From assembly GCA_009193035.1 (NCBI GenBank), contig SWDT01000001.1, forward strand, positions 1-64,000: a DNA stretch of 64,000 nucleotides, written 5' to 3'. Positions 1-10,887 of the stretch are shown here, one piece after another (within the stretch, counting starts at the first letter, position 1; each line of letters starts with the position of its first letter). The position numbers and the translations under genes were made by a program. The notes beneath the pieces were generated by a model, which was not told the origin of the DNA, did not search any database, and saw only the letters and a program-made list of their open reading frames with translations. The DNA comes from Halicephalobus mephisto (lineage: Eukaryota > Nematoda > Chromadorea > Rhabditida > Panagrolaimidae).

Positions 1-1186
1 CAAACTAATTCCTTGAGAAATTCATTAAAAAGTACAGAAATCAAATCAAGAAATTAGATACATTTATAACCTCATATCGTGAAAGTCGAAGTAACATTTT
101 TTTCAAAATATCTCCATCGACAGTAGGAAAGAATCCATGGCTTTGGATTGCTCTTGGACTGAAAGTAGAAAAATCATTTCGATGAATAAAACAGCAAAGG
201 AAATGGAATTAACTTCGAGAGAAAAACTAGCTAGGAGTCGATCACTGACGAAGAAACAGTTGAGTCATATTGAAGGAAAAACTATTTTTGGATTAATCAC
301 ATGGAAGGATATGAAGAATCAGAAATTGCAGATGATTCAAAATTGTTTGAGTAGGGAGTCCAGAAAGATGTACAAGGGATCTAAGAAGATGGGTCTTTAT
401 TAAGTGTGGAGATTTTGTTCTTAGAAAGATATGGTTCTCTACTTTCCTGCGTCAAAGGAATATGATAACAGTTCTCAGTTGTCCCCACCCAAGTGATCGA
501 CCTCATTAGTGAAAAAAGGAAACTCAAGAATATTTATCCACTTGTTCCAGACAGAAACAGAAGACGATTGAGATCATTACGACTTCCTTTCATCTGTCTG
601 GAACTCTAGAAGATCAGAGAAAACAACAGAGTAACTGATCCAAGAATCACCGATGCTCTCAAAAGACAAGGACGAACTATAATCCAAGACATTTCAGACA
701 ATTGCGAGATGGAACAACTTTGAATGGAGACATTTGGTAGTATCTAAGCAAGGATAGTTGAAATTAGTGGCAATCAAATGAATTCACTATTATTTTCTAT
801 CTCGCACAAACAATAGAGAACGAAATCATCATCGACAGGGTTAAAATGTGCATGTTCGTAGTAGAAACATTGTGAGAATGTAGTTTCCAGTTTCGGTGAT
901 TTCAAAGAAGTAATAAAGTGTGATTTCGGTGGGAAGAATTCTTAAATCGTCATATTTTCTAATTTATTCCTTGAAAAGGTGTCATCTATTTAGTGGAAAT
1001 GGAACTGATGTATTTGATTAATAATGATAGAGAGAGGAATTTTTATAGTCATGTCAGACAGGTAATTTTCTAGACAATTGCATTTCTCTGAAGAGAAAAG
1101 TGTTTTCGTATGCTGTGTCAAAACTGTCTTTTCTCTCACCTACAACAAAAAAGAAAAAAGTGATCTAGTCAGAAAAAGTCCCCATC
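1..1186. other. degenerate coding-like sequence, no intact gene
   Basis: No intact gene is visible. A plus-strand open stretch at 137-403 (88 codons, rich in Lys/Ser/Arg) is followed by further coding-like pieces at about 430-740 in shifting frames, interrupted by stops. That pattern fits a decayed coding element, possibly a transposon, but I do not recognise a domain. Coding-like words such as RITDALKRQGRTII in the 600-700 stretch hint at an old reading frame. From about 1000 to 1186 nothing is visible except the approach to the 5S gene. Confidence 0.25.
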
Positions 1187-1305
1187 GCTAGGGGTCAAAC
1201 CAGGGTGAAAACACGCCATCCCGTCCGATCTGGCCAGTGAAACGCCCTAGGGCTGGATTAGTACTTGGATCGGAGACGTCCTGGGAATCTCCAGTGCTCC
1301 TAGCT
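1187..1305 (+). rRNA. 5S ribosomal RNA gene
   Basis: The 119-nt length equals the usual nematode 5S length. The interior carries the strongly conserved 5S words cgccatcccgtccgatctgg and tagtacttggatcggagac, followed by ctgggaat; these overlap the internal Pol III promoter (A block, intermediate element, C block). The ends pair: gctagggg at the start pairs with ctcctagc at the end, with one G-U, forming helix I. A run ctttttt directly after the gene (1306-1312) is a Pol III terminator. The middle differs from other nematode 5S genes at several positions, so this could be a minor variant or a recently dispersed copy. Only one unit lies in this window, not a tandem array, and no spliced-leader RNA gene is seen next to it. 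Confidence 0.85.
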
Positions 1306-1312
1306 CTTTTTT
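1306..1312 (+). terminator. Pol III oligo-T terminator of the 5S gene
   Basis: A run of six T immediately after the 3' end of the 5S helix I strand; a T run on the coding strand stops RNA polymerase III. Confidence 0.7.
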
Positions 1313-1849
1313 GTTACTCAGGTGGTTGAACCAATTGGGCAACAGATGAAGAAGATCCGTTAATTTGCTCTGAGAGATCGTAGAACAGTTCCAAAATAAT
1401 TAATTTTTGAAATATTCTTTTCTATTCTAGAAAAAGCAAGAATTGAATTAAAAGTCGTTCCTTCCCTTAAACATCAACTAAGTGGAGAATTTCATTATAT
1501 TCTATATTTATCAGATTAACACTAATGATCGATATCACTAACATCAGTTTTCAGATATTCATCTAGTACTTTCCGAATAATGTCGGAACTTATTATTTGA
1601 CTTTTGAACCTTCGAATGACAGACATCATTGATAAAAGCAGAAACTTCAGAATTGAGGACTTAGAATGTCTAATATTTGAAGGTCAGTCCTCAATTCTGA
1701 CTTCAGATTCGGATTCTACGGGTCCGAGTACCCTATGATGCATATTTTGCTCTTCAAATCTGAGAGGAATCATCATTTTTTTGATTAAAGAAAGTGGAGA
1801 ACAAAATTTCTGTCAGAGAAACGAAGAAAACACTATTTTTCTATTCTAA

Positions 1850-2130
1850 TTTCTACCTATTAATTACAGTACTTTTTTCCCTGCTACAGTATACCTTTTT
1901 CTTGTTACCATACTCCCTGGCCTATTACCGTACCTATTTTCCCTGCTACAGTATACCTACTTTTCATTACCGTACTTCTCGACCTAATACCGTACCTATT
2001 TTCCCTGTTACAGTATCCTATTTTCGTATTACAATACTCTTTTTCTTGTTACAGTAATCTCCCTACCTACTACCCTATTCCTCATTCTTGCTACCCCATC
2101 CTCGCCTTCTGTTACCCTATCCTTCGATAT
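1850..2130 (+). repeat. imperfect tandem repeat of TACAGTA/TACCGTA units
   Basis: About eight to ten diverged units of roughly 30 bp, built on ttaccgtacctattttccct and tgctacagtatacct. They become more irregular toward 2130. The apparent 87-codon reading frame across it is only a by-product of the repeat. The rest of 1313-1849 shows nothing I can identify. Confidence 0.6.
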
Positions 2131-2178
2131 TACCACAGTTCTATTACTCATGAGGGACAATTCGAAATCTTTGTGCCC

Positions 2179-2262
2179 TGCGGGAATCGAACCTCGGGAA
2201 TCGAACCTCGGCAATTTAAGCGGCTTAAAGGCTCTAATTTTAACCACTGAACCAGCTAAACA
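2179..2262 (-). pseudogene. tRNA-derived relic with A box and duplicated B box
   Basis: Read on the minus strand, the segment has a Pol III A-box-like tagctggttcagtgg and, about 40 nt later, B-box-like ggttcgattccc. The B box is duplicated exactly as a 14-bp step (gaggttcgattccc twice). The ends do not form a 7-bp acceptor stem, and the duplication would break the T arm, so it is not a working tRNA. It resembles the head of a tRNA-derived SINE. From 2263 to 3218 no gene is visible. Confidence 0.55.
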
Positions 2263-3218
2263 AATTCTCTAAATTCTTTATTTTTTCAATCACCGCTTCA
2301 GGGCCAATGGCAAATTTGCCCTTATGCACTTTTTCTTTAGTGTAAAACTCGAATTTTAATGAAATGTATTTCTTTTCCGTTGTCAATAAACACCTATTGA
2401 CATATTTATGGAGTAAATATAGTTTTTACAAACTAAATAAGTACTAAAAGTGAAGAAAATAATTGCATTTTATCTAAAAAACACATTGATATTTTTAACT
2501 AATTTAATCACTTTTTTCTCTAAATTTAAGCAAAAAGGTATCGATCTGATATTATAGGATTATGCAATAAGTATTTCTTAACAACATTTCAAGAAGTCAA
2601 CCCTTAACTGTTATGTTGAATGAAATTTGTCAGATACGAACAGTGTTGGGGGTCATAGGGCAGCCTTTCATATCTTCCTCTAGGAGGGACTGAAAGACAA
2701 GATTCAGCTGTCATTGAGATATATTTGAATGAATGTAATTATAAGTACATTGATATCTTGTCAAACCTCCTATTAACTAAGATATGACTATTTTTGAAGC
2801 ATTGTTGTAAAAGTTTTCAAAATAACGTGTCATAAATAAAAATCAACTGAATTTTGGAATATTATATATCATCCGATTCAGCATTCCAAAATCTACAAAT
2901 CGCTGGGATTGTTACAGATGAGCCTCCGCGTGTTAAGTGGAGTACCATCATCATTAGTTAGTGTTCTTTCAAAATATAAATGGCCTTCACTAGGTACCGG
3001 ATAACGCACGTCACCAACGAAACAGATGGATCAAAGAAGCAAACAATTAAAATTGAAAATTTAATTTGCTTAAGTTTGAAATTGTATTTTTTGTAAATTC
3101 GATATAGTGTGAAATAGGAATAAAAGTAAAGTAAAGTAGGTACTAGATATTGGTCGCAACTCTCAATGATGAAATTGATTGTTCCATTTTTATTCAAATC
3201 AGATCCGCTTATTGGAGA

Positions 3219-3321
3219 TACCGTATTTGTTCTATTTGAGGCGCATCTCTAATAGTGGCACACCCCGACATATCAATCGGAAAATAGTGGTACATGCGCC
3301 ACAAATTGAACAAGTACGGTA
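3219..3321. mobile_element. 103-bp MITE with 28-bp terminal inverted repeats
   Basis: The left end (taccgtatttgttctatttg, continuing aggcgcat) and the inverted right end (taccgtacttgttcaatttg, continuing tggcgcat) match at 25 of 28 positions. The ends begin and finish with TA, the target duplicated by Tc1/mariner-type elements. About 45 bp separates the arms. No transposase is encoded, so it is a non-autonomous miniature element. It sits 70 bp downstream of the RPC9 stop codon. Confidence 0.75.
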
Positions 3322-3392
3322 TATTCAATGAAAATCGAATGAATGTATTCAGTTTTATTTGAAACTCATTGATCATGAATTACAATGTAATT

Positions 3393-5150
3393 TTACTTCT
3401 TACTCGAGCGTCTGGACCTCTTCTTTCTGGGTTCGGGTCTGTCGGAAGGACCTTCGTCCTCGCTTTTCTCGCTAGGGACAGATCTACAGTCGACACTGCT
3501 CTCGCTCAACGTCTTGATTCTGATTCTTGTGTCGGGATTACTGTCTTCAGGAAACAAAGAAGTAACGTCTTTTTCGAATTTTGACAGAACTTCCTTACTG
3601 AACCTCAGTCCCAGGTCGTCGAGGAGACAGAGTATGTCCGGCAGGTCCTTCGGGGCCATGTTGATGATGTTCAATTTCTCGACAAACGTTAGTTGATACT
3701 TGTTCAGAAGCTGGAGAGCTTTAACGATGGATTCTGGACTCCGATGGGAAGACACCAGACCACCGAGGTACTTGATGGCCCCGTGGACGACCCTATTCTG
3801 GGTGTACTTGGGGTACTTTTTCCTTCTTATGTCACTTTTGGATATTTCTTTTATTTTTGTAGTTACTTTCTTCGGTTGAATCTGGGGTTCGTGATGGATT
3901 AAATTTCTCAATTCTTCATTTTCGGATTTTTCTTGAGAACTCGTTGAAGGCTGAGTAACTCGGTGCTGAATACGGTGCTTTTCGCGAATATTCGAGGTTT
4001 TTGATTTTTCTAAATTGTACTTCAAAACTTCTATTTCGTCATCTGTGAAAATCGAACTTAAAATTTTCCTGTCAGGACCAGGTCCAGAGGGCCCAGATTC
4101 CACTGGATCCAGCCCGAAAAACGGACCTACATCAGAATCCATTTTTTCGCTTTTTAGTAAAAATTCTTTGAATTTTTTGTCTTTCAAAAGTTCGACATCA
4201 GAAATGTCCTTCGATTTCGAAAACTCCATTTTTTCAAGATCTTCGTTCTGCAGAAAATCAATGTAACGATTTCCGAATTCTTCTGCTGGTTTGTCCGAAA
4301 AAATCGACTTTCTCCACCTGTCGTCCAGGGATTCTGATTTTTCTGGAATTTTTTCGTTGAAAAAAGAAGAAACTACAGTATCCGTGAACATGGGATTCGT
4401 GGGAGTGTTGAAGTCGTCCAGTTCGGCGGCAGTGGAGGAAGACATGACGTAGACTTGGCCGTTTTCGAACGTCACGATCGTTTTTTCGTTTTTTAATTGA
4501 GAAACAGAAGCAGCCATGGAAGAAGAAAAAACCTGAAGATCTTCGGTCAGATCAGAGACTTCTGGATTCTTAGTAACATCAGAATCAACATCAGGAACTT
4601 CTGGATCAGATTCGTCGTCGGATATAACGATTCTTTTGGATTTTTTAGAAGGAACAATTTTGTCTTCTGAATCGCTGTCTTCATCGACTACTGTTGACGG
4701 GCCCTCGTTCCCTGAGGTCTTCTTCGACTTCGAGATCCTTTGAAATGCTAAAGTAGAGGACAAAAGTTCTTTTTTCAAAGACGCATCCAAACCACCAGGA
4801 ACCCTAGATTGGACAGCTGACAACTCACGTTTCATGTCCAGGACTTCCTTGAGATCGTCTTTTTTGGCCATCAGATGAACAAGTCTAGCAATATTTGCTT
4901 TCTGTTGATCCGCTGAGACTGTGGTTGAAATTTTGGAAAAAGATGTAACTTCTCCTCGTTCACGAGGCTTGGATATCCAACGTCTGGCATCTTTGAGGAT
5001 TTCCAAGGCTTCGTTATTGTTAAGAACGACTGAACACGGATTGATAACGTTATCTACCCTGGAATAACCGTGTAAATAACGAAATTCATATATAAACACC
5101 CACCAAACAACCGGCAACGGCATGACGCAGATCCGAAAGTTGCAAAACAA
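3393..5150 (-). CDS. RNA polymerase III subunit RPC9/CRCP homologue with a large internal insertion
   Basis: This open frame of 585 codons ends in a basic tail (PRKKRSRRSSKK). Residues about 455-545 match the C-terminal half of CRCP/RPC9, the RPB4-like subunit of the Pol III stalk: IKYLGGLVSSHRSPESIVKA, then LTFVEKLNIINMAPKDLPDI, then DVTSLFPED. The short N-terminal RPC9 motif (Asn-x-x-Val-Val-Leu-Asn-Asn-Asn-Glu) lies at residues about 36-55. Between them lie roughly 390 residues rich in Ser, Asp, Glu and Lys with no domain I recognise. RPC9 is usually about 120-150 aa. A 45-nt intron-like segment (gtgggtgttta to ttattccag, about 5068-5112) may be removed in frame, which would shorten the N terminus; the start is therefore uncertain. 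The assignment to the RPC9 family is firm; whether the insertion is all exon is inference. Confidence 0.75.
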   Translation of the reverse strand: MFCNFRICVMPLPVVWWVFIYEFRYLHGYSRVDNVINPCSVVLNNNEALEILKDARRWISKPRERGEVTSFSKISTTVSADQQKANIARLVHLMAKKDDLKEVLDMKRELSAVQSRVPGGLDASLKKELLSSTLAFQRISKSKKTSGNEGPSTVVDEDSDSEDKIVPSKKSKRIVISDDESDPEVPDVDSDVTKNPEVSDLTEDLQVFSSSMAASVSQLKNEKTIVTFENGQVYVMSSSTAAELDDFNTPTNPMFTDTVVSSFFNEKIPEKSESLDDRWRKSIFSDKPAEEFGNRYIDFLQNEDLEKMEFSKSKDISDVELLKDKKFKEFLLKSEKMDSDVGPFFGLDPVESGPSGPGPDRKILSSIFTDDEIEVLKYNLEKSKTSNIREKHRIQHRVTQPSTSSQEKSENEELRNLIHHEPQIQPKKVTTKIKEISKSDIRRKKYPKYTQNRVVHGAIKYLGGLVSSHRSPESIVKALQLLNKYQLTFVEKLNIINMAPKDLPDILCLLDDLGLRFSKEVLSKFEKDVTSLFPEDSNPDTRIRIKTLSESSVDCRSVPSEKSEDEGPSDRPEPRKKRSRRSSKK

Positions 5151-5493
5151 AGGCGGGAGAAATTTGAAGTCGTTTTCGTCTCAAGATATGCAGGATTTTT
5201 ACCAATTTCTTTGTTAACATTTTTATTACTTTGTTGTTATTTTTAGTACTTTCCAAAAACATAAGATAAAATTTACCATGATTTTTCGATAATGGATAGT
5301 GTTTTTTTATTGAATCAACGAGAGCGAGGAACACTATTCGTCTTTCGTGGTTTGCAGTTCGACGCCAACAGTGCTGCACATAACTGCGCTGTCCGACCAC
5401 GTCCTCATTGCCCGCGACCTGTTTCGTGAAATTTTCTGATTTTTTATTTTTATTAACATTATTTATATTTTTAGGTAACACTTTAATTCGAAA
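5151..5493. promoter_or_regulatory. divergent intergenic region RPC9 / TRAP-gamma
   Basis: About 340 bp separates two divergent starts and must hold both promoters. A splice-acceptor-like atttatatttttag ends at 5474, 19 nt before the TRAP-gamma ATG, with no obvious 5' exon; this is the usual look of a spliced-leader trans-splice site. A minus-strand open frame crossing the region (5086-5481) has no recognisable content. Confidence 0.5.
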
Positions 5494-6118
5494 ATGGTGA
5501 AAGGCAAGCTATCTAAGGAAGAAGAACTCCTACTTCAGGTTTGTTTTTATATAAAAATTTAGAAAAATTAGTTTTTCAGGGATTCTCCTCCAATGTCTCC
5601 AAAAAGGGTAACTTTTTGTTCTACACTGTTGCTGTTTTGATTTCTTCTGCTCCAATTTACCTTTATTACGGTATTTACCAAATGGAAATCGCTGACTCCT
5701 GGATCATCTGGCTCATCTCCGTCCTCGGGGCCACCGGACTCCTGGGAACTGCCTACAGGAACACGAAACAAGTATTCAAGCATCAGTACGTTTTCGTATA
5801 TTTTTATATATTAAATGAATTAATTTCAGCGCTGTTGTCAAGCGAGGAGAAGCCATCGCTCGTGAAGTTTCCAAGGAACTAACCGGTGACAAGAAGATTT
5901 CTCCTCTCGAACGCGACGAACGAATTCTCTTCAAGAAGAACGAAGTCGGAGATTACGAGGCTACTACCTTCTCCATCTTCTACAACAACGTCATCTTCCT
6001 GACTCTTTTCCTTCCCATTTCGTTCTTCATCCTCTACAATGTCAATCCCGTCTGGAACTGCCTTTTCTCCCTCATCGGATCCGCCGGACTCGTCGCCCTC
6101 TTCTCGACATCCAAGTGA
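5494..6118 (+). CDS. translocon-associated protein subunit gamma (TRAP-gamma/SSR3)
   Basis: TRAP-gamma is a four-pass ER membrane protein of the TRAP complex at the Sec61 translocon, where it aids signal-peptide-dependent insertion. Three exons, 5494-5538, 5580-5785 and 5830-6118, give 179 aa (human SSR3 is 185). The start MVKGKLSKEEELLLQ matches the family's LSKEEDLLLQ-type N terminus. Family-diagnostic ERDERILFKKNEVGDYEATT and FSIFYNN follow, then the last two membrane segments and a short SxSK-like end (STSK). The membrane segments lie at residues about 30-50, 55-75, 130-150 and 155-173. Codon use is strongly C-ending (ATC, CTC, TTC, TAC), unlike sax-7 in this window and consistent with high expression. 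An AATAAA lies about 70 bp after the stop. An orthologue of C. elegans trap-3 is likely. Confidence 0.95.
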
Positions 6119-6254
6119 GCCGATAGTCCAATCTCGTTATAATCATTTAAGTTTAAAAGTAACTTATTTTCTATTTAATAGTGTAACAAATAAAGTTGCG
6201 TAAGTTAACCTTTATTTTACAGATTATCTACAAGATTCATCATCTCAAAATAGC

Positions 6255-9200
6255 TTATAGTGATTGTAAAACTACTTGATAAAAATCCAAACTCGGAGGG
6301 TTATGTGGTAATATTTCTCTACTCGTTTTCTGCAAAACATAAATAAAGCAACAGCAACTACGTTCATCTGTTTCGAAAGCGATATGCACGGTAAATCATA
6401 AGTAATTAATTCTGAAAATTACTATATATCAAGTATTTTAAAAAATTAACTTACCTTGCCATTCTCATGATTAGAAGCTACAATAGAAGCAAGATGATAA
6501 TGCTGCTTTCTCAGTCCAGCCAATCGAATTCTTTCTCTTTCAAGTTCAGCTTCAAGTTCCAATGTACGTACTTGACTGTCCATTTCTTGTTTCTTCGCTT
6601 CATGCAAAGACAGATTTGTAAAGTCAAATTCTAAAAAATATCCATATAAAAATTACCACCAATCAATATAAAAACTTTCAAAGATAAAAAAGCAGAAATT
6701 CTCATATAAAAACTAAAATAAAATTTAAAATTTCTATGTAAAAATTAATAATTTTTTCAAATTCATAAAACTACTTTAAAAATTTCCATATAAAAACTAA
6801 AAAAACAAAACTATTTTTAAAATTTCTATGTAAAAATTAATGATTTTTTCAAATTCATAAAACTATTTTTAAAATTTCCATATAAAAACTAAAATAAAAT
6901 TTAAAATTTCTATGTAAAAATTAATGATTTTTTCAAATTTATAAAACTATTTTTAAAATTTCCATATAAAAACTAAAAAACAAAATTATTTTTAAAATTT
7001 CTATGTAAAAACTAAAAAAACAAAATTATTTTAAAAATTTCTATGTAAAAATTAATGATTTTTTCAAATTCATAAAACTATTTTTAAAATTTCCATATAA
7101 AAACTAAAAAACTTACTGTCTTCAGCCAGATTCAATTGTCCAGATTTAACTGTTGCAACAACACTAGCTGTACATTTATTAACATCACGTGAAGCTAATC
7201 CAAGATCAGACATCTTCTTCGAATCTTTGTCTGCTTTTACACGTGATGATACATACAACTGAGCAACACTTGCACCTACTTCTTGAGCAGCAATTATTAA
7301 ATTTTCAAATTTCCCATTATTTGTCACAACTCCATCTGCACATTGTACCAGATATCTCGCCGCTCCTCCGACTGCTTTAGCTGCTGACAGTAATCCTTCT
7401 GTCCATTGATGATTTCTTTTATAAAATTCATTCGGTGATGCTGTTCCACGTCCTTGTTGAACTATTTCATCTTGTACGTCTTTACTTCTAATAACCAAAA
7501 TTCTAATTGCAGCAATTAAATCATTACATGCATCCAAAATTTTATCATTGACTTCAAGTCTTGCTCCTGTGGCATTTTCACGAGATTTTTTCTGCAAATC
7601 CTCTATCATTCTAATCGCTTCTGCTATTGCTTGATTAACACGATCCATTTCATTTTCCAATTCTGCTCCAATTTTCTCCGAATCCACATCACCTGACATT
7701 GTTGGTAATTTTTTAATCGCATTCGACAATTCATCCAATTTTCCACAAACAGCAGGCAAAGATCTATTTGAAGCAGATGAAAAATTTTCTGTTTTCAAAT
7801 CCTGAATAAAATCCATGCTTACTGTTAGAAGATTTTTACAAATTTCATTAACACCATCATATTTCTCAATAGAAGCAGTATAAGCAGCTGCAGCAGCATT
7901 AACGACGGTGTTGCATATTCTGTGTCCAAATATGGGCAATTGTTTACAAAGTTCCTCAGAAACAGTCGAATTTCCAATAATAATTTTCAAATTTTCCGTC
8001 AACTCAATATCAGCGATTAAAGTATTCGCAATTAAATCTGAAACAAATTATTACCAAAATGTAAAAACATAAATTTTGTTGTAAAATTATCTCGAAGGGA
8101 CATTTTAGAAACTATTCTACATGACAATCTCAATTTTTACACAGGAATGATTTCATAATTTCATACAATTTTTAATTACTCATATATTGTAAAAACGATA
8201 TATGAATTTTCTTATAAAACTACTTTAACACAAATTTCTAGAACTTTCGAAAACCAAAGTGACCTAAAATTCTCGTTTTGAGTGGAAATGACTTCGAAAT
8301 TATTTTTTTGAAATATATCTCAAATTTGATTCATAACTTTCTAAATTAAGATATATGAAATACCTAACCTTCTGCCTACCTTCTAGCGTTAGATTCGATA
8401 TATGAAACTATTAATAAACACCCAAAAACCACAACTAACGCTTTCGAAAATTAATTTCCTTATTTAAAAAAATTAAATCCATAAAACTTACGAGTTGGAT
8501 AAGTGATAGAAGTAGCGTTGTTCAAATCATCTCCTGCTTCTTCAAAAAGTTTCAAAATCGACAAACATAAAGCATCAAAAATTCTATAAACAAATTTTTT
8601 TGTTTCTTCTGCTTGTTCTAATTTTCTATTTAAATTTTCAATTTCAATTTGTGACGATGCCAATTGTGATTCCATTTCATCCACTGACAGAGCACTTGTT
8701 TTTGCTTTTTCTTCTATCATTCTTTTGTCTTGTTCAGCTTCTAGGATTTGTTGTTTCAAATTACGTAATTCTTCTTCGTGATTTGCTATTTTTTCTTCAT
8801 AATCTTTTATTTTTTTATTTAATTCTCCAATATCTCGCAGTGCTTGTAGGTGTTCTGCTCTAAAAGTAGTGTAGCCCGACTTCAATTTCTGAAATCTATC
8901 TTCCGATTCAGCTAATTTGGTTTCCAATTCTTGATTTGAACTTTGTCTATTAGCATCCATAGATTGTCGAAAACGTTGACTTTCTTCTTGAACTTCATTA
9001 TGACGTTCTTTCCAGTAGTCTCTATCAGAGTTCAGATCTTGAAGTCTATTTTCATAAGCTTCAATTCTCGATTTCGCTTCATTAACAAGTTTTTGTTGAG
9101 ATTGTTGAAGCATCAAAATTTCAGATTCCAATTCTTCAATTCTGACATCTTTGGGATCTTTTGCCGGAGGGGTCGGAGTAGAAGCAGAAGCTTGACCAAA

Positions 9201-10887
9201 ATTCAAATCAACTAACAAAGTTTCATCTGCTAACGATTGTCCATCTGGTGGAGAATCGCCGCCTTCAGAATTATCACCATGCAAATACGCCTGAGGGGTT
9301 TGATAACTGTCCATTCCATGAGCACTGAGAAAATTCGGCGGATCTTGAGGTAATGTCGGAATTGACACAAGATATTGAAAATACTGTAATCCTCCTGCAT
9401 CATCGTAAAACTTCTTAAGATTACGGTATGCTGTATTAAATCGAGATCTATGTCCTGTCAGTACATCACTTGGCAATTGAGAATGTAATTTAAATAAAAT
9501 TTTCACAACCATATCGTAAATTTTACTGGTGTCGAGAATAACGAGGACCAAAGGAGCCAGAAGACATTGTCCTTGAAGAATAAGGGAGCTCCATCTCAAA
9601 GAATCCATAGTACTGGTGACTGTAAAATTACAATTTTCCAAATTATAAATAACTAAAAATCAAACCGCTTGTTTTTAATTCTAGTAAACTGTCCATCATA
9701 TCCAGTAATTCTACTGTCAATTCAAATGCCTCATTTACGTCCTGAGAAAGGACTCCCAACTGAGATGCGTTCAATTCCAAGTTCCCAGGTACACTTTTGT
9801 ACTGAAAATAAAAAATAAGATTCTACAAAAATAAAAAATCAGATTCTACAAAAATAAAAAATCAGATTCTACAAAAATAAAAAATCAGATTCTACAAAAG
9901 TAAAAAATTAACTTTTTTATAAATAATTTCAAAGGAAATTTTTAAACACTAAAAATGAAAAGTTTAGTGGAATAGTCTCGATGGGAATTTTTTGTATTTA
10001 ACAAAGTTACAGTAATCTAGATAAAAATTCGAATTTTGCGTGGGAGATATTTCATAATTGATCGCATTATAAAAAAAATCAAAAATAAACTTCCAAACTG
10101 TCTCGAAAGGAATTTTAAAATTTTCCAATCGAGACCTAAAAGTGTAAAATTTAATATTTGTGATTTCCTAAAAACTAAATTAAAATTATTTTATTATAAA
10201 AATTGAATTTTGCAGAAAATCCTAAATTTTAGATAAAAAATTCAAAAAACTATATTATAAAAAATTTAAAATTTTTTACGAAATTGTTTCATCACGAATT
10301 TTGTAAAAATTTTTAATCTTGAGTGAACAAGATTTACCAGATTTGTCGTTTTTATAAATATTTTTCTTTTTTCACGGGAATTTAAAAATTCTCGAAATTA
10401 TGTCGTTTTTTAAATTTAACGGTTTTGTTCGTTAAAAACATACCCGATGATGGAAATCTAGCCGTTTGACCAAGGCCTGGGCGTAACTGTAGTTGGCAGT
10501 TCCATAGCCGGAGGTACGTAGATGCTGCCAGAAATTGCCCAATTGAACTACTCTATTTTTATACTTGTAGGAGTCTTGAGAGACATTCCTATGCCCATCC
10601 CGGAGAAGTTTATGAAGTAGATGGAAGAATTTCCACGTAACGATCGGATTTTTCTCGAGAGCGATGTGAGAAATGGTGTTCCAAAAGACGTTGGCCGAGC
10701 GTTCCTTGTGGGTTCCGACGATCAAAACACGGGCGTGTTTCTGCTTCAGAGGGGCTTCTGCTTTGTTCAGGGCCTTGTGGCAAGACGAAATCTTAAAAAA
10801 CATAAAATTCATATATGAAAAACGACCAAATACCTGTGATTTGATGAAAGATTCCCGATCATGGGAATTCAAAGCGCTCCGTGACAT
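6255..10887 (-). CDS. hipr-1: HIP1/HIP1R/Sla2 homologue (clathrin-actin endocytic adaptor)
   Basis: Exons on the minus strand: 10834-10887, 10444-10791, 9666-9801, 8492-9619, 7117-8037, 6455-6630 and 6255-6329, totalling 945 aa, close to the usual family length. Order: ANTH domain (residues about 20-285) for phosphoinositide binding; an acidic linker with a clathrin-box-like LLVDL near 315; a long coiled coil (about 340-545) rich in Glu, Gln and Lys heptads; and a talin-like I/LWEQ (THATCH) actin-binding module from about 690 to 920, including NDKILDACNDLIAAIRILV and the LRKQHYHLA motif in exon 6. The protein links clathrin coats to actin. Its start MSRSALNSHDRESFIKSQ is split by a short intron. 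Intron 5 (6631-7116) is a tandem satellite. The gene is divergent from the CCDC137 homologue. The symbol is by similarity to C. elegans hipr-1. Confidence 0.93.
6631..7116. repeat. intron-private satellite in the HIP1 homologue
   Basis: The intron is filled by about five imperfect copies of a roughly 90-100 bp unit containing atttctatgtaaaaattaat, gattttttcaaattcataaa and atttccatataaaaactaaa. Units differ by small indels. The array begins just inside the acceptor and runs to the donor. No such unit appears elsewhere in the window. Confidence 0.8.
8038..8491. other. 454-bp intron of the HIP1 homologue, no further feature
   Basis: AT-rich intron between the coiled-coil and I/LWEQ exons. It contains several tatatgaa words, part of the palindrome family common in introns here, but no gene and no clear repeat array. 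Confidence 0.6.
9802..10443. repeat. 642-bp intron with short tandem array (9806-9910)
   Basis: The acceptor-proximal 100 bp holds four near-identical 27-bp units based on ctacaaaaataaaaaatcag. The remainder is AT-rich. It carries motifs of a dispersed family (tctcgatgggaattttt; accagatttgtcg; cacgggaattt) better preserved at 31, 47, 50 and 62 kb. Confidence 0.65.

Noticed and set aside
5086..5481. 131-codon minus-strand frame between RPC9 and TRAP-gamma
   Set aside because: It overlaps the RPC9 start in another frame and the promoter region, has biased Lys/Asn content and no recognisable motif.
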